A DNA stretch of 5,410 nt from Syntrophothermus sp. UBA1445 (GTDB lineage Bacteria > Bacillota > Syntrophomonadia > Syntrophomonadales > DTU052). The stretch covers positions 431-5,840 of the forward strand of contig DCTH01000067.1 in NCBI GenBank assembly GCA_002329495.1, given 5' to 3'. A program made the translations under genes and the position numbers. The notes under the pieces were generated by a model, which saw only the letters and a program-made list of their open reading frames with translations, was not told where the DNA came from and ran no database searches. Shown here in pieces: positions 1 to 5,410 of this stretch (the first letter of the stretch is position 1; each line of letters starts with the position of its first letter).

Positions 1-972
1 GTAATGAAAGTGCGCATGGTACCGATTGAACAGGTATTTAACCGTTTTCCCAGGATGGTCCGCGATTTGGCCAAGGAATTGGGAAAAGACATTGAATTCA
101 TTATTGAAGGCAAGGAAACGGAACTGGACCGTACGGTAATTGATGAGATCGGTGACCCGCTGGTCCACCTGCTGCGCAATGCCGTTGACCACGGTATTGA
201 GTACCCTCAGATCCGCAGGCAAAAAGGCAAGCCTCCCACTGGCTTGGTCCGGTTGGTAGCACGTCATGAGGGGAATAACGTGTTCATTGAGGTGACCGAC
301 GACGGCAGTGGACTTAACCTTGATTCCATCCGTGCCAAGGCGGTTGAAAAGGGTCTGGCATCATCGCAGGAGGTCAGTGGTATGACACCCGGCCAGGTGA
401 CTGACCTGTTATTCCGGTCCGGGTTCAGCACTGCACAGAATGTGACTGATGTATCCGGCCGTGGTGTAGGGCTGGATGTAGTCAAAAACAAGATTGAGAG
501 TCTGAATGGAGAAATCCTGGTTGATACCGAATTAGGGCAGGGAACAACCTTCAAGATCAGGTTACCGCTTACACTGGCCATTATCCAGGCCTTATTAGTT
601 AAGGTGGGTAACGAAACCTTTGCTATCCCCCTCTCCTCGGTTGATGAAACCACCATGATATCAAAATCAGACCTGAAAATGGTGCAGACCCAGGAGGTTG
701 TGGTCCTGAGAGGGAAGGTCCTGCCGCTGGTGAATGCGCGACGTCTCCTAGAAACCCAGGATCCAGATATTAACGAGGAAGTTATGTACGTGGTTGTGGT
801 ACGTAAGGGGGACAAGCAACTGGGTATTATCGTGGACTCTTTGATAGGTCAGCAGGAGATAGTAATCAAATCCCTGGGTAAGTTACTGACCGGTATTCCA
901 GGAGTGGCCGGGGCAACCATTCTTGGAGACGGGGCTGTTTCTTTGATTCTGGATGTAGGCACACTGGTTTAA
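1..972 (+). CDS. cheA: Chemotaxis histidine kinase CheA, C-terminal part (5' truncated by window edge)
   Basis: CheA is the cytoplasmic kinase that phosphorylates CheY and CheB in response to receptor state. The frame is open to the left edge, so the P1 phosphotransfer (His) and P2 domains lie outside the window. Residues are counted here from the first Met (base 4), which is internal and not the start. The dimerisation/ATPase junction is at 1-20 (KVRMVPIEQVFNRFPRMVRD). The ATPase domain runs to about 190 and has all boxes: N box around 51-66 (HLLRNAVDHGIE), G1 at 99-104 (DDGSGL), F-box region at 136-143 (LFRSGFST), G2 at 151-160 (SGRGVGLDVV) and a GQGTTF G3-type loop near 178-183. The P5 CheW-like regulatory domain fills about 190-322 and ends with the family-typical GATILGDG and SLILDV segments. 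No frameshift is seen. It ends in TAA, 16 bases before cheW. Identity is very secure; only the N-terminus is missing. Confidence 0.98.
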   Translation, partial: VMKVRMVPIEQVFNRFPRMVRDLAKELGKDIEFIIEGKETELDRTVIDEIGDPLVHLLRNAVDHGIEYPQIRRQKGKPPTGLVRLVARHEGNNVFIEVTDDGSGLNLDSIRAKAVEKGLASSQEVSGMTPGQVTDLLFRSGFSTAQNVTDVSGRGVGLDVVKNKIESLNGEILVDTELGQGTTFKIRLPLTLAIIQALLVKVGNETFAIPLSSVDETTMISKSDLKMVQTQEVVVLRGKVLPLVNARRLLETQDPDINEEVMYVVVVRKGDKQLGIIVDSLIGQQEIVIKSLGKLLTGIPGVAGATILGDGAVSLILDVGTLV

Positions 973-988
973 GGGGGAGGATTCAGCA

Positions 989-1414
989 GTGAAAGAGATT
1001 CAGGTGGTTGCTTTTACCATTGGCTCCCAGGAGTATGGTGTCGACATACTGTCGGTTCAGGAGATCATCAAGGTCCTGACCATAACCAGGGTACCCCGGG
1101 CCGGAAGGTATATTGAAGGAGTAATTAACCTGCGCGGAAATGTCATCCCCGTTTTCAATCTTCATAAACGTTTTGGAGTCTCCCCTGCCGATGATAAAGA
1201 AGAAGCCAGGATAATTGTGTTTCAGTTGGAGGATACCAGGGCCGGGATAATTGTGGATGGAGTTTCCGAAGTTATCCGGATTAATGGAGATGCCATTGAG
1301 GACGCCGGCAAAGTATATCAGAGTCTGCAGGCCGACTTCATTCAAGGGGTAGGCAAGGTTGAAGGTCGGCTCCTGTTGCTGCTTAACGCCAAGAAGCTCT
1401 TGGGACTAGATTAA
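989..1414 (+). CDS. cheW: Chemotaxis coupling protein CheW
   Basis: CheW is a small cytoplasmic adaptor that links the receptors (MCPs) to the P5 domain of CheA in the signalling array. The product has 141 residues, close to the usual 140-170, and is a single CheW domain. The hallmark segment is at 45-58 (VINLRGNVIPVFNL), with R49 at the conserved receptor/kinase-interface arginine. A second typical stretch is at 86-98 (GIIVDGVSEVIRI). There is no receiver domain, so it is CheW and not CheV. The start is GTG at 989, chosen because a strong Shine-Dalgarno site (AGGGGGAGG, 972-980) ends 8 bases upstream and the protein then begins at the expected first beta strand. The gene ends with two in-frame stops in a row (TAATAA). 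Its position directly after cheA is the common arrangement. Confidence 0.97.
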   Translation: MKEIQVVAFTIGSQEYGVDILSVQEIIKVLTITRVPRAGRYIEGVINLRGNVIPVFNLHKRFGVSPADDKEEARIIVFQLEDTRAGIIVDGVSEVIRINGDAIEDAGKVYQSLQADFIQGVGKVEGRLLLLLNAKKLLGLD

Positions 1415-1415
1415 T

Positions 1416-1424
1416 AAAGGTGGG
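1416..1424 (+). promoter_or_regulatory. Ribosome-binding site of cheC, start-ambiguous
   Basis: AAAGGTGGG lies directly before the ATG at 1425. Measured from the AGG core (1418-1420), the ATG is 4 bases away, shorter than usual, while the TTG at 1434 is 13 away, longer than usual. The site itself is convincing, but it does not settle which codon is used. Confidence 0.65.
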
Positions 1425-2054
1425 ATGGGTACTTTGATTGAAGACTTCAGGGACCTTTCAGGCATTCAACTAGATGCCCTCAAGGAAATTGGCAATATCG
1501 GTGCGGGAAATGCTGCAACCGCACTGGCCGTTATGACTCAGGACCGCATTGATATGAGCGTTCCCCAGGTGGGGATAATGCCTTTTGATAAGGTTGCTGA
1601 GCTGGTAGGGGGACCAGATATACCGGTAGTAGGAGTCTATTTTCAGGTTACAGGATCTGCCAACAGCAATATCTTGTTTATCCTCTCTATTGAAAAGGCG
1701 GTCCTACTGGCCGAATTGTTGATGGGACTTCCGCCAAGTCACGGAAATAGCCTGGGGGACATGGAGATGTCAGCCGTGGCGGAGGCCGGTAACATTATTT
1801 CCGGTACCTATCTCAATGCCCTGGCAATGTTTACCCAGATGACCCTGATTCCATCAGTCCCGGCAGTTGGTGTCGATATGGCCGGAGCACTTCTGGACGG
1901 GGTATTGGCGCGGTATGGAGAGATCGGCGACTATGTACTGGTTTTGGAGAACATGTTTAAAAAAGGCGATTTGGACGTGATCGGTCACCTGTTTTTGATA
2001 CCTGAACCTGGGGCTTTAGACAGTATATTGACAGCACTTGGGGTGAACTATTGA
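1425..2054 (+). CDS. cheC: CheY-P phosphatase CheC
   Basis: CheC dephosphorylates CheY-P and binds CheD, forming an adaptation feedback loop in Gram-positive and Thermotoga-type chemotaxis. The product is 209 residues, a normal length. Both copies of the CheC/CheX/FliY phosphatase signature (D/S-x3-E-x2-N-x22-P) are visible and intact: D17, E21, N24 and P47 in the first, and S116, E120, N123 and P146 in the second. No FliN-like C-terminal domain is present, which excludes FliY. It starts 10 bases after the cheW stop. The start is uncertain: the ATG at 1425 sits almost against the AAAGGTGGG ribosome-binding site, and a TTG at 1434 would be farther from it and give a protein three residues shorter. 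Neither choice affects the catalytic motifs. It stops one base before cheD, so the two genes are probably translationally coupled. Confidence 0.96.
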   Translation: MGTLIEDFRDLSGIQLDALKEIGNIGAGNAATALAVMTQDRIDMSVPQVGIMPFDKVAELVGGPDIPVVGVYFQVTGSANSNILFILSIEKAVLLAELLMGLPPSHGNSLGDMEMSAVAEAGNIISGTYLNALAMFTQMTLIPSVPAVGVDMAGALLDGVLARYGEIGDYVLVLENMFKKGDLDVIGHLFLIPEPGALDSILTALGVNY

Positions 2055-2055
2055 T

Positions 2056-2538
2056 ATGTCAAATCTGCTGCAAGTGGGAATGGCTGATCTCAAAGCGGTG
2101 CGAACACCTGATAGACTGATGACGGCCGGCCTGGGTTCATGCATCGGTATCTGCCTTTTAGACAGGATAGCCAAAGTGGGGGGAATGGCCCACATCATGC
2201 TGCCGTCAAGTCAACAGGCGCGCAGTAATCAGAACCGGGCCAAATTTGCGGATACTGCCGTAGAGGACCTAATCGTGGAGATGGAAAGAATGGGAGCCTC
2301 TCCCAAACGGCTGACGGCCAAGATTGCTGGAGGCTCACAGATGTTCAATATTGGCAGCAGCGAAATCATGAAGATTGGGGAAAGAAACGCCCGCGCAGTT
2401 GTTGAGGTTCTGGGTCAAAAGGGTATTAGAATTCTGGCTCAGGATACCGGAGGGAATTATGGGAGGACCATTATATTTGACTCGGATACCGGGGAACTGC
2501 TGATCAGAACCATAGGGCAGGGGGAGAGAATTATTTGA
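2056..2538 (+). CDS. cheD: Chemoreceptor glutamine deamidase CheD
   Basis: CheD converts specific receptor glutamines to glutamates and also binds CheC, stimulating its phosphatase activity. The product is 160 residues, typical for the family. The cysteine-hydrolase active site is recognisable: T23 and C29 in the segment LMTAGLGSCIGICLLD, and H46 in GGMAHIMLP, matching the Thr-Cys-His arrangement known for Thermotoga CheD. Further conserved parts are AGGSQMF at 91-97 and DTGGNYGRTI at 130-139. The start is the ATG at 2056, one base after the cheC stop. Its ribosome-binding site (GGGGTGA, 2040-2046) lies inside the end of cheC, 9 bases upstream. The last base of its stop codon is the first base of the sigD ATG. 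The fully intact active site argues for an active deamidase. Confidence 0.97.
   Translation: MSNLLQVGMADLKAVRTPDRLMTAGLGSCIGICLLDRIAKVGGMAHIMLPSSQQARSNQNRAKFADTAVEDLIVEMERMGASPKRLTAKIAGGSQMFNIGSSEIMKIGERNARAVVEVLGQKGIRILAQDTGGNYGRTIIFDSDTGELLIRTIGQGERII
2519..2528 (+). promoter_or_regulatory. Ribosome-binding site of sigD inside cheD
   Basis: AGGGGGAGAG lies within the last codons of cheD, 9 bases before the ATG at 2538. It supports that ATG as the start and means ribosomes finishing cheD pass over the sigD initiation region, consistent with coupled translation. Confidence 0.75.
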
Positions 2539-3308
2539 TGAAACCTGACCTGGCACAGCTCTGGCAGAGGTACAAGGAAGATGATGATCCGGCCGCCAGA
2601 GAGGAGTTGGTCATCCATTACAGCTACCTGGTCAAGTATATGGCCAATCGTTTAGCGATTAATCTTCCGCCTTTTGTTGAAGTGGACGAACTCATCTCCT
2701 GTGGAATTGAAGGCCTGATCGAGGCGGCAGAGAAGTATGATTACGAGCGCCGGGTAAAGTTCGAAACCTATGCCATTGCCCGTATTAAAGGGGCGATGAT
2801 TGATGGTTTGCGGGCCATGGATTGGGTTCCGGTATCGGTCCGGCAAAAAAGCAAGGAACTGGAGAAGGCCTTTAATGTGGTAGAAATGAGGCTGGGAAGA
2901 AATGCGACCGATCAGGAGGTTGCACAGGAACTGGGAATAACCATGCAACAGTATCAAACACTGCTGCGTGATGTAAGTTCGGCCACCGTACTCTACCTGG
3001 AGGATTTCCTCCCGGGGGAAGATGGTGGTCAGAATAAACGGATACTGGATTTCATAAAAGATGACCAGGCCGAAGACGCGCTGAACGCGGTGGAATTAAC
3101 TGACACCAAACGATTGCTGACTGATGCCATTAGCAGACTGCCGGAAAAAGAGAAGCTGGTTTTGCAGTTATATTATTACGAAGGGCTGAATCTTAAGGAA
3201 ATTGGTGCGGTAATGGGCCTTTCCGAGTCACGGATTTCTCAATTGCATTCCAAATCCATTCTCAGGCTCAGAGGTCGCCTGAGCCGGCGTAAGAGTCAAT
3301 TGATTTAG
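2538..3308 (+). CDS. sigD: Flagellar/motility sigma factor SigD (FliA, sigma-28 class)
   Basis: This is an RNA polymerase sigma factor of the FliA/SigD/WhiG group, which directs transcription of late flagellar, chemotaxis and autolysin genes and is normally held by the anti-sigma factor FlgM (not in this window). The product is 256 residues. Region 2 covers about 24-98, with core-binding and -10 recognition features such as VDELISCGIEGLIEAAEKYD and the hallmark KFETYAIARIKGAMIDGLR, DWVP. Region 3 is about 99-155. Region 4 is about 195-250, with the helix-turn-helix LKEIGAVMGLSESRISQLHS at 219-238. The ATG at 2538 overlaps the cheD stop by one base (TGATG), the usual sign of translational coupling. 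A TTG one codon earlier (2535) is possible but less likely. The position after cheC-cheD is the same as in Bacillus. Nothing is truncated. Confidence 0.97.
   Translation: MKPDLAQLWQRYKEDDDPAAREELVIHYSYLVKYMANRLAINLPPFVEVDELISCGIEGLIEAAEKYDYERRVKFETYAIARIKGAMIDGLRAMDWVPVSVRQKSKELEKAFNVVEMRLGRNATDQEVAQELGITMQQYQTLLRDVSSATVLYLEDFLPGEDGGQNKRILDFIKDDQAEDALNAVELTDTKRLLTDAISRLPEKEKLVLQLYYYEGLNLKEIGAVMGLSESRISQLHSKSILRLRGRLSRRKSQLI
3261..3285 (+). repeat. Overlapping inverted repeats near the 3' end of sigD
   Basis: GGCTCAG (3265-3271) pairs perfectly with CTGAGCC (3279-3285) around a 7-base loop. CTCAGGC (3261-3267) pairs perfectly with GCCTGAG (3277-3283) around a 9-base loop. The two 7-bp helices share bases and exclude each other. 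No T-run follows, so this is not an intrinsic terminator. It lies in the Leu/Arg-rich last helix of SigD and may simply reflect codon content. Confidence 0.4.
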
Positions 3309-3310
3309 AC

Positions 3311-3318
3311 AGGAGGTG
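3311..3318 (+). promoter_or_regulatory. Near-consensus ribosome-binding site of fapA
   Basis: AGGAGGTG matches the full complement of the 16S rRNA 3' end, and its GGAGG core ends 7 bases before the ATG at 3324. It is the strongest Shine-Dalgarno site in the window and fixes the fapA start. FapA may be made in larger amounts than SigD from the same message (inference). Confidence 0.85.
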
Positions 3319-3323
3319 GGTAA

Positions 3324-4730
3324 ATGGCGAGCAATCAGGGCAGTAATGACGGTTACGCCAAAGTGCATATAACAGACGACGGCATGGCAGCCTACCTTAC
3401 TGTTTATGGCCCCAAAGATGGCGGACGCAGTGTTACTTTGCAGGGACTCATTGCGAAGTTAAAGGAAGCCGGGGTGGTTGAGGGCATTGATTTCGGGAAT
3501 GTGGCCGAATGCCTGAAGGATGAGAACTGGAACCGGCCTCAGCTGGTAGCCAGGGGAACTGCCCCCCGGGATGGGATAGACGGGCGATTGGAGTACCGGT
3601 TCATCAGACCTAACCAAAAGGCCAAACCGGTCGAACTTGAAGACGGCAGGGTTGATTTCCGGAATTTGAACCTGTTTATCAGTGTTTCTCAGGGAGAGTT
3701 ACTGGTACTCAGGGCCCCTCCAGTACCTGGAGTACCTGGAATAACGGTCACCGGCAGGACCATCAAGCCCAGGGGCGTACTGAACTACCCTCTCCCCCGC
3801 GGTAAGAATACGGTGGCCAATGACGATGAAACTGAATTATATGCTGCCGTCGATGGACATGTGAGGATAGTGGATGGAAAGGTTACTGTCCATACGGTTC
3901 TTGAGATACCGAGTAGCGTAGACTACTCCACTGGCAATATCGATTATATTGGCAATGTCAAAATACGAGGCAACATAACTGCCGGGTTTACGGTCAAAGC
4001 CGGAGGCGATATCGAGGTCAGCGGAGTCATTGAAGGGGCGACCGTGATCGCGAAAGGTAATATCGTGGTGAAGAACGGGATTGCCGGCGGCCATAAAGGG
4101 ATGATTCAGGCTGGGGGCAGCCTTTTTGCCCGGTTTGTGGAAAATGCTCGGGTGGAGGTAGCCGGGGATGTTATCATCTCCGAGGCCATAATCCAGTCAA
4201 CGGTTAACGCTAACAACTGTATTCGGGTTGAAGGCCGTAAAGGGGTTATTGTGGGAGGAGTCCTGCAGGCTGGAGAAGAGATCACCGCCCGGGTCATTGG
4301 CTCAGCCCTGTCACCTCAGACTATCCTGGAGGTTGGACTTAACCCACAATTGAGGGAAGAGCGTAAAGTAATCTACCAGGAGTACCAGGAAAAGAAGAAG
4401 ACCTTCGACAACATCAACCAGTACCTGCAGACCTATCAGAAGGCCTCTATTTCTCCGGAGAACCTCCCCACAAAAAGGAGGATTGCCCTGGCGAAAATGC
4501 TCTCTGATTACAAGACCTTGAAAAAGGAACTGCAGGATCTGGTATCCCGTAAACAGGAGATTGATGATGAACTGGATCGTTTACAGGCTGGCCGGATCAG
4601 GGTTATGGATACGGTTTACCCGGGAGTGCAGATTGTTATAGGTCAGGCGCAGTATAACATCAACGATCCAGTTAAGTATGCCCTGTTCACTTTAAAAGAT
4701 GGTGATATCAGGATCGAACCTCTTCGTTGA
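3324..4730 (+). CDS. fapA: FapA/DUF342 family flagellar assembly protein A
   Basis: The product is a 468-residue soluble protein of the DUF342 (FapA) family. Residues 1-100 form an N-terminal region. The segment around 105-190 carries the family's proline/glycine-rich stretch (PPVPGVPGITVTG, 132-144) and the NYPLPRGKNT motif. About 195-330 is a run of short beta strands with glycine turns (NVKIRGNITAG, VKAGGDIEVSGVIEGA, VIAKGNIVVKNGIAGG), expected to fold as a right-handed beta-helix. About 342-422 is a charged heptad-like coiled coil, followed by a short beta tail (GVQIVIGQ). There is no signal peptide or membrane segment. In Vibrio a FapA homologue was reported to influence flagellar synthesis and to localise to the flagellated pole; in Gram-positives its role is poorly known. 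The start is supported by a near-perfect Shine-Dalgarno site at 3311-3318. It lies 15 bases after sigD, so it is probably co-transcribed. The family call is secure, the mechanism is not. Confidence 0.93.
   Translation: MASNQGSNDGYAKVHITDDGMAAYLTVYGPKDGGRSVTLQGLIAKLKEAGVVEGIDFGNVAECLKDENWNRPQLVARGTAPRDGIDGRLEYRFIRPNQKAKPVELEDGRVDFRNLNLFISVSQGELLVLRAPPVPGVPGITVTGRTIKPRGVLNYPLPRGKNTVANDDETELYAAVDGHVRIVDGKVTVHTVLEIPSSVDYSTGNIDYIGNVKIRGNITAGFTVKAGGDIEVSGVIEGATVIAKGNIVVKNGIAGGHKGMIQAGGSLFARFVENARVEVAGDVIISEAIIQSTVNANNCIRVEGRKGVIVGGVLQAGEEITARVIGSALSPQTILEVGLNPQLREERKVIYQEYQEKKKTFDNINQYLQTYQKASISPENLPTKRRIALAKMLSDYKTLKKELQDLVSRKQEIDDELDRLQAGRIRVMDTVYPGVQIVIGQAQYNINDPVKYALFTLKDGDIRIEPLR
3722..3740 (+). 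repeat. Tandem 9-bp direct repeat in fapA
   Basis: AGTACCTGG occurs twice back to back and is followed by A. In frame it reads as two exact GTACCTGGA units encoding Val-Pro-Gly twice (residues 134-139). It falls in the family's proline/glycine-rich motif, so it is probably protein-driven. Confidence 0.8.
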
Positions 4731-4734
4731 ATAT

Positions 4735-4740
4735 GGGGGA
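4735..4740 (+). promoter_or_regulatory. Ribosome-binding site deciding the start of the 106-residue protein
   Basis: GGGGGA lies in the gap after the fapA stop, 9 bases before the ATG at 4750. It favours that codon over the in-frame ATG at 4699, which lies inside fapA. Confidence 0.7.
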
Positions 4741-4749
4741 CAGCGTATC

Positions 4750-5070
4750 ATGAGTCTGAAAATACCCGAACTACAGGTTATGCTCCCGCGGGCCAGTGAA
4801 GTATCGCGCGCTCAGCAGGTACAACTGCAGGAGAATGTTCAACGCCAGCAGGAACTGGCATCACAGATGGCTCATCAGACGCAGAAGGCTGAAGCTTCGG
4901 TTAACAAGTCCCCGGCAGGTGAGGAGGCATTAATTCGCGACCAACAGGAGCGCGAAAAAAAACAGGAGAGTGAAAAGCCAAAAGCAGGAAAGGATACGGA
5001 TAAAGAGAATAAAGGAGAAAAAAACAAATCCCCATCGAAGGGTGATCATAAAATCGACATTCTGGTCTGA
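4750..5070 (+). CDS. Small charged protein of unknown function in flagellar operon
   Basis: I do not recognise a characterised family. The 106-residue product has three parts. An ordered-looking N-terminus at 1-20 is hydrophobic and ends in MLPRASEVSR. A Gln/Ala-rich, probably helical stretch (about 20-50) follows. A highly charged Lys/Glu-rich, probably disordered segment (about 58-100) comes next, ending abruptly in a hydrophobic tip (HKIDILV, 100-106). There is no cysteine, no signal peptide and no membrane helix. The ATG at 4750 is preferred because a good ribosome-binding site (GGGGGA, 4735-4740) lies 9 bases upstream; an upstream in-frame ATG at 4699 would run 32 bases into fapA with no such site. 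It sits 19 bases after fapA and 9 before the next gene, so it belongs to the operon and probably serves motility (inference). Two long adenine runs lie in the lysine-rich part. Confidence 0.85.
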   Translation: MSLKIPELQVMLPRASEVSRAQQVQLQENVQRQQELASQMAHQTQKAEASVNKSPAGEEALIRDQQEREKKQESEKPKAGKDTDKENKGEKNKSPSKGDHKIDILV

Positions 5071-5079
5071 GAGGTAACT

Positions 5080-5410
5080 ATGCAATTAATCTGGTCTATG
5101 CTACTAATGGCGGTGATATTGATAGCCACGGCCGTTTACAGCATACATAGCCGTCAAAAGGTCACCGAGGATTTCACCACCGAGATGAAAGACTTAATAG
5201 AGGAAGCGGCTTTGCTCAAGCAGGACCTGGAGGCGATGATGGAAAACACCCTCCTGGTATCTGATGAGATGATAAAAAGCCTGGATATGCGGCTTAATCA
5301 GTTGGAAGAACTGACGGTTTCTCAGTCGAGAAGAGCAGCTTTCAAAAAACCCCCCAGCATTCCCGAAAGACAGAGTAAAAGAACCCTGCCTTATAAAATT
5401 GAGGAATGGA
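5080..5410 (+). CDS. Membrane-anchored coiled-coil protein, SwrB/YlxL-like by position (3' truncated)
   Basis: The open frame runs from ATG 5080 to the right edge (110 residues seen) with no stop, so the C-terminus is missing. Residues 3-21 (LIWSMLLMAVILIATAVYS) form one hydrophobic membrane helix, followed by basic residues (HSRQK), suggesting an N-out/C-in single-pass anchor. About 27-80 is a charged amphipathic helix with heptad-like Leu/Met/Val spacing, probably a coiled coil. About 84-104 is basic and proline-containing, likely a linker. A ribosome-binding site (GAGGT, 5071-5075) precedes the ATG. In Bacillus the gene right after sigD is swrB (ylxL), whose single-pass membrane protein promotes flagellar export apparatus assembly. 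Position and architecture match, but I cannot show sequence homology, so no symbol is given. Other small anchored flagellar-operon proteins of unknown function would look similar. Confidence 0.85.
   Translation, partial: MQLIWSMLLMAVILIATAVYSIHSRQKVTEDFTTEMKDLIEEAALLKQDLEAMMENTLLVSDEMIKSLDMRLNQLEELTVSQSRRAAFKKPPSIPERQSKRTLPYKIEEW

Noticed and set aside
264..815. Long minus-strand open frame (183 residues) opposite cheA
   Set aside because: It is a shadow of the cheA frame: the product is Ser/Thr/Arg-rich with no recognisable domain, and the opposite strand is an unmistakable CheA. The other minus-strand frames (983-1345, 2016-2198, 2335-2556, 2652-2957, 3837-4094, 4106-4297) are rejected for the same reason.
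1165..1194. SigD-type promoter inside cheW (TAAA at 1165, GCCGATGA at 1187)
   Set aside because: The -10-like element is close to GCCGATAA, but the spacer is 18 bases where about 15 is expected, and it lies within a conserved coding region.
2028..2057. SigA-type promoter at the cheC/cheD junction (perfect TTGACA at 2028)
   Set aside because: No hexamer at 16-18 bases downstream matches TATAAT in more than three positions, so the -35 match alone is not enough.
2535..2537. TTG at 2535 as the sigD start
   Set aside because: The adjacent ATG at 2538 is a stronger start with a suitable ribosome-binding site and forms the common TGATG overlap.
3722..3740. Tandem AGTACCTGG repeat as a regulatory or recombination site
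   Set aside because: It is in frame and encodes Val-Pro-Gly twice within a proline/glycine-rich motif typical of DUF342 proteins, so the protein sequence explains it.
4699..4749. N-terminal extension of the small gene starting at ATG 4699
   Set aside because: It would overlap fapA by 32 bases, lacks a good ribosome-binding site, and the ATG at 4750 has one at proper spacing.

Overview
The window is a single-direction, gap-free block of a flagellar/chemotaxis (fla/che) operon, all on the + strand. It contains the 3' part of cheA, then cheW, cheC, cheD, the flagellar sigma factor sigD (fliA/sigma-28 class), a fapA/DUF342 gene, a small uncharacterised gene, and the 5' part of a gene for a membrane-anchored coiled-coil protein. 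The cheA-cheW-cheC-cheD-sigD order is the one known from Bacillus subtilis and many motile Clostridia. The strong purine-rich Shine-Dalgarno sites, the GTG start of cheW and the CheC/CheD pair point to a Gram-positive (Firmicutes) host. The fapA gene after sigD fits Clostridia of the Peptococcaceae/Desulfotomaculum type better than Bacillus, but that placement is inference and the species cannot be told from this window.

Layout: 1-972 cheA (open at the 5' edge; from the end of the dimerisation domain through the ATPase and CheW-like domains); 989-1414 cheW; 1425-2054 cheC (or from a TTG at 1434); 2056-2538 cheD; 2538-3308 sigD; 3324-4730 fapA; 4750-5070 small charged protein of unknown function; 5080 to the right edge, transmembrane plus coiled-coil protein (3' end missing), a positional counterpart of SwrB/YlxL. 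The longest intergenic gap is 19 bases, and one pair of genes overlaps by a base. There is no room for a conventional intergenic promoter or terminator, so the block is most likely one transcript started upstream of the window.

How the genes fit together: CheA autophosphorylates in response to receptors coupled through CheW. CheC removes phosphate from CheY-P, and CheD deamidates receptor glutamines and partners with CheC. SigD directs transcription of late flagellar and chemotaxis genes. FapA and the two downstream proteins are less understood and probably act in flagellar assembly or placement. The chemotaxis and sigma genes are ordinary and intact, with every key motif I looked for present. 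The part most worth a second look is the 3' third: the fapA, 106-residue protein and membrane coiled-coil cluster. I see no mobile elements, CRISPR, tRNA or rRNA genes.
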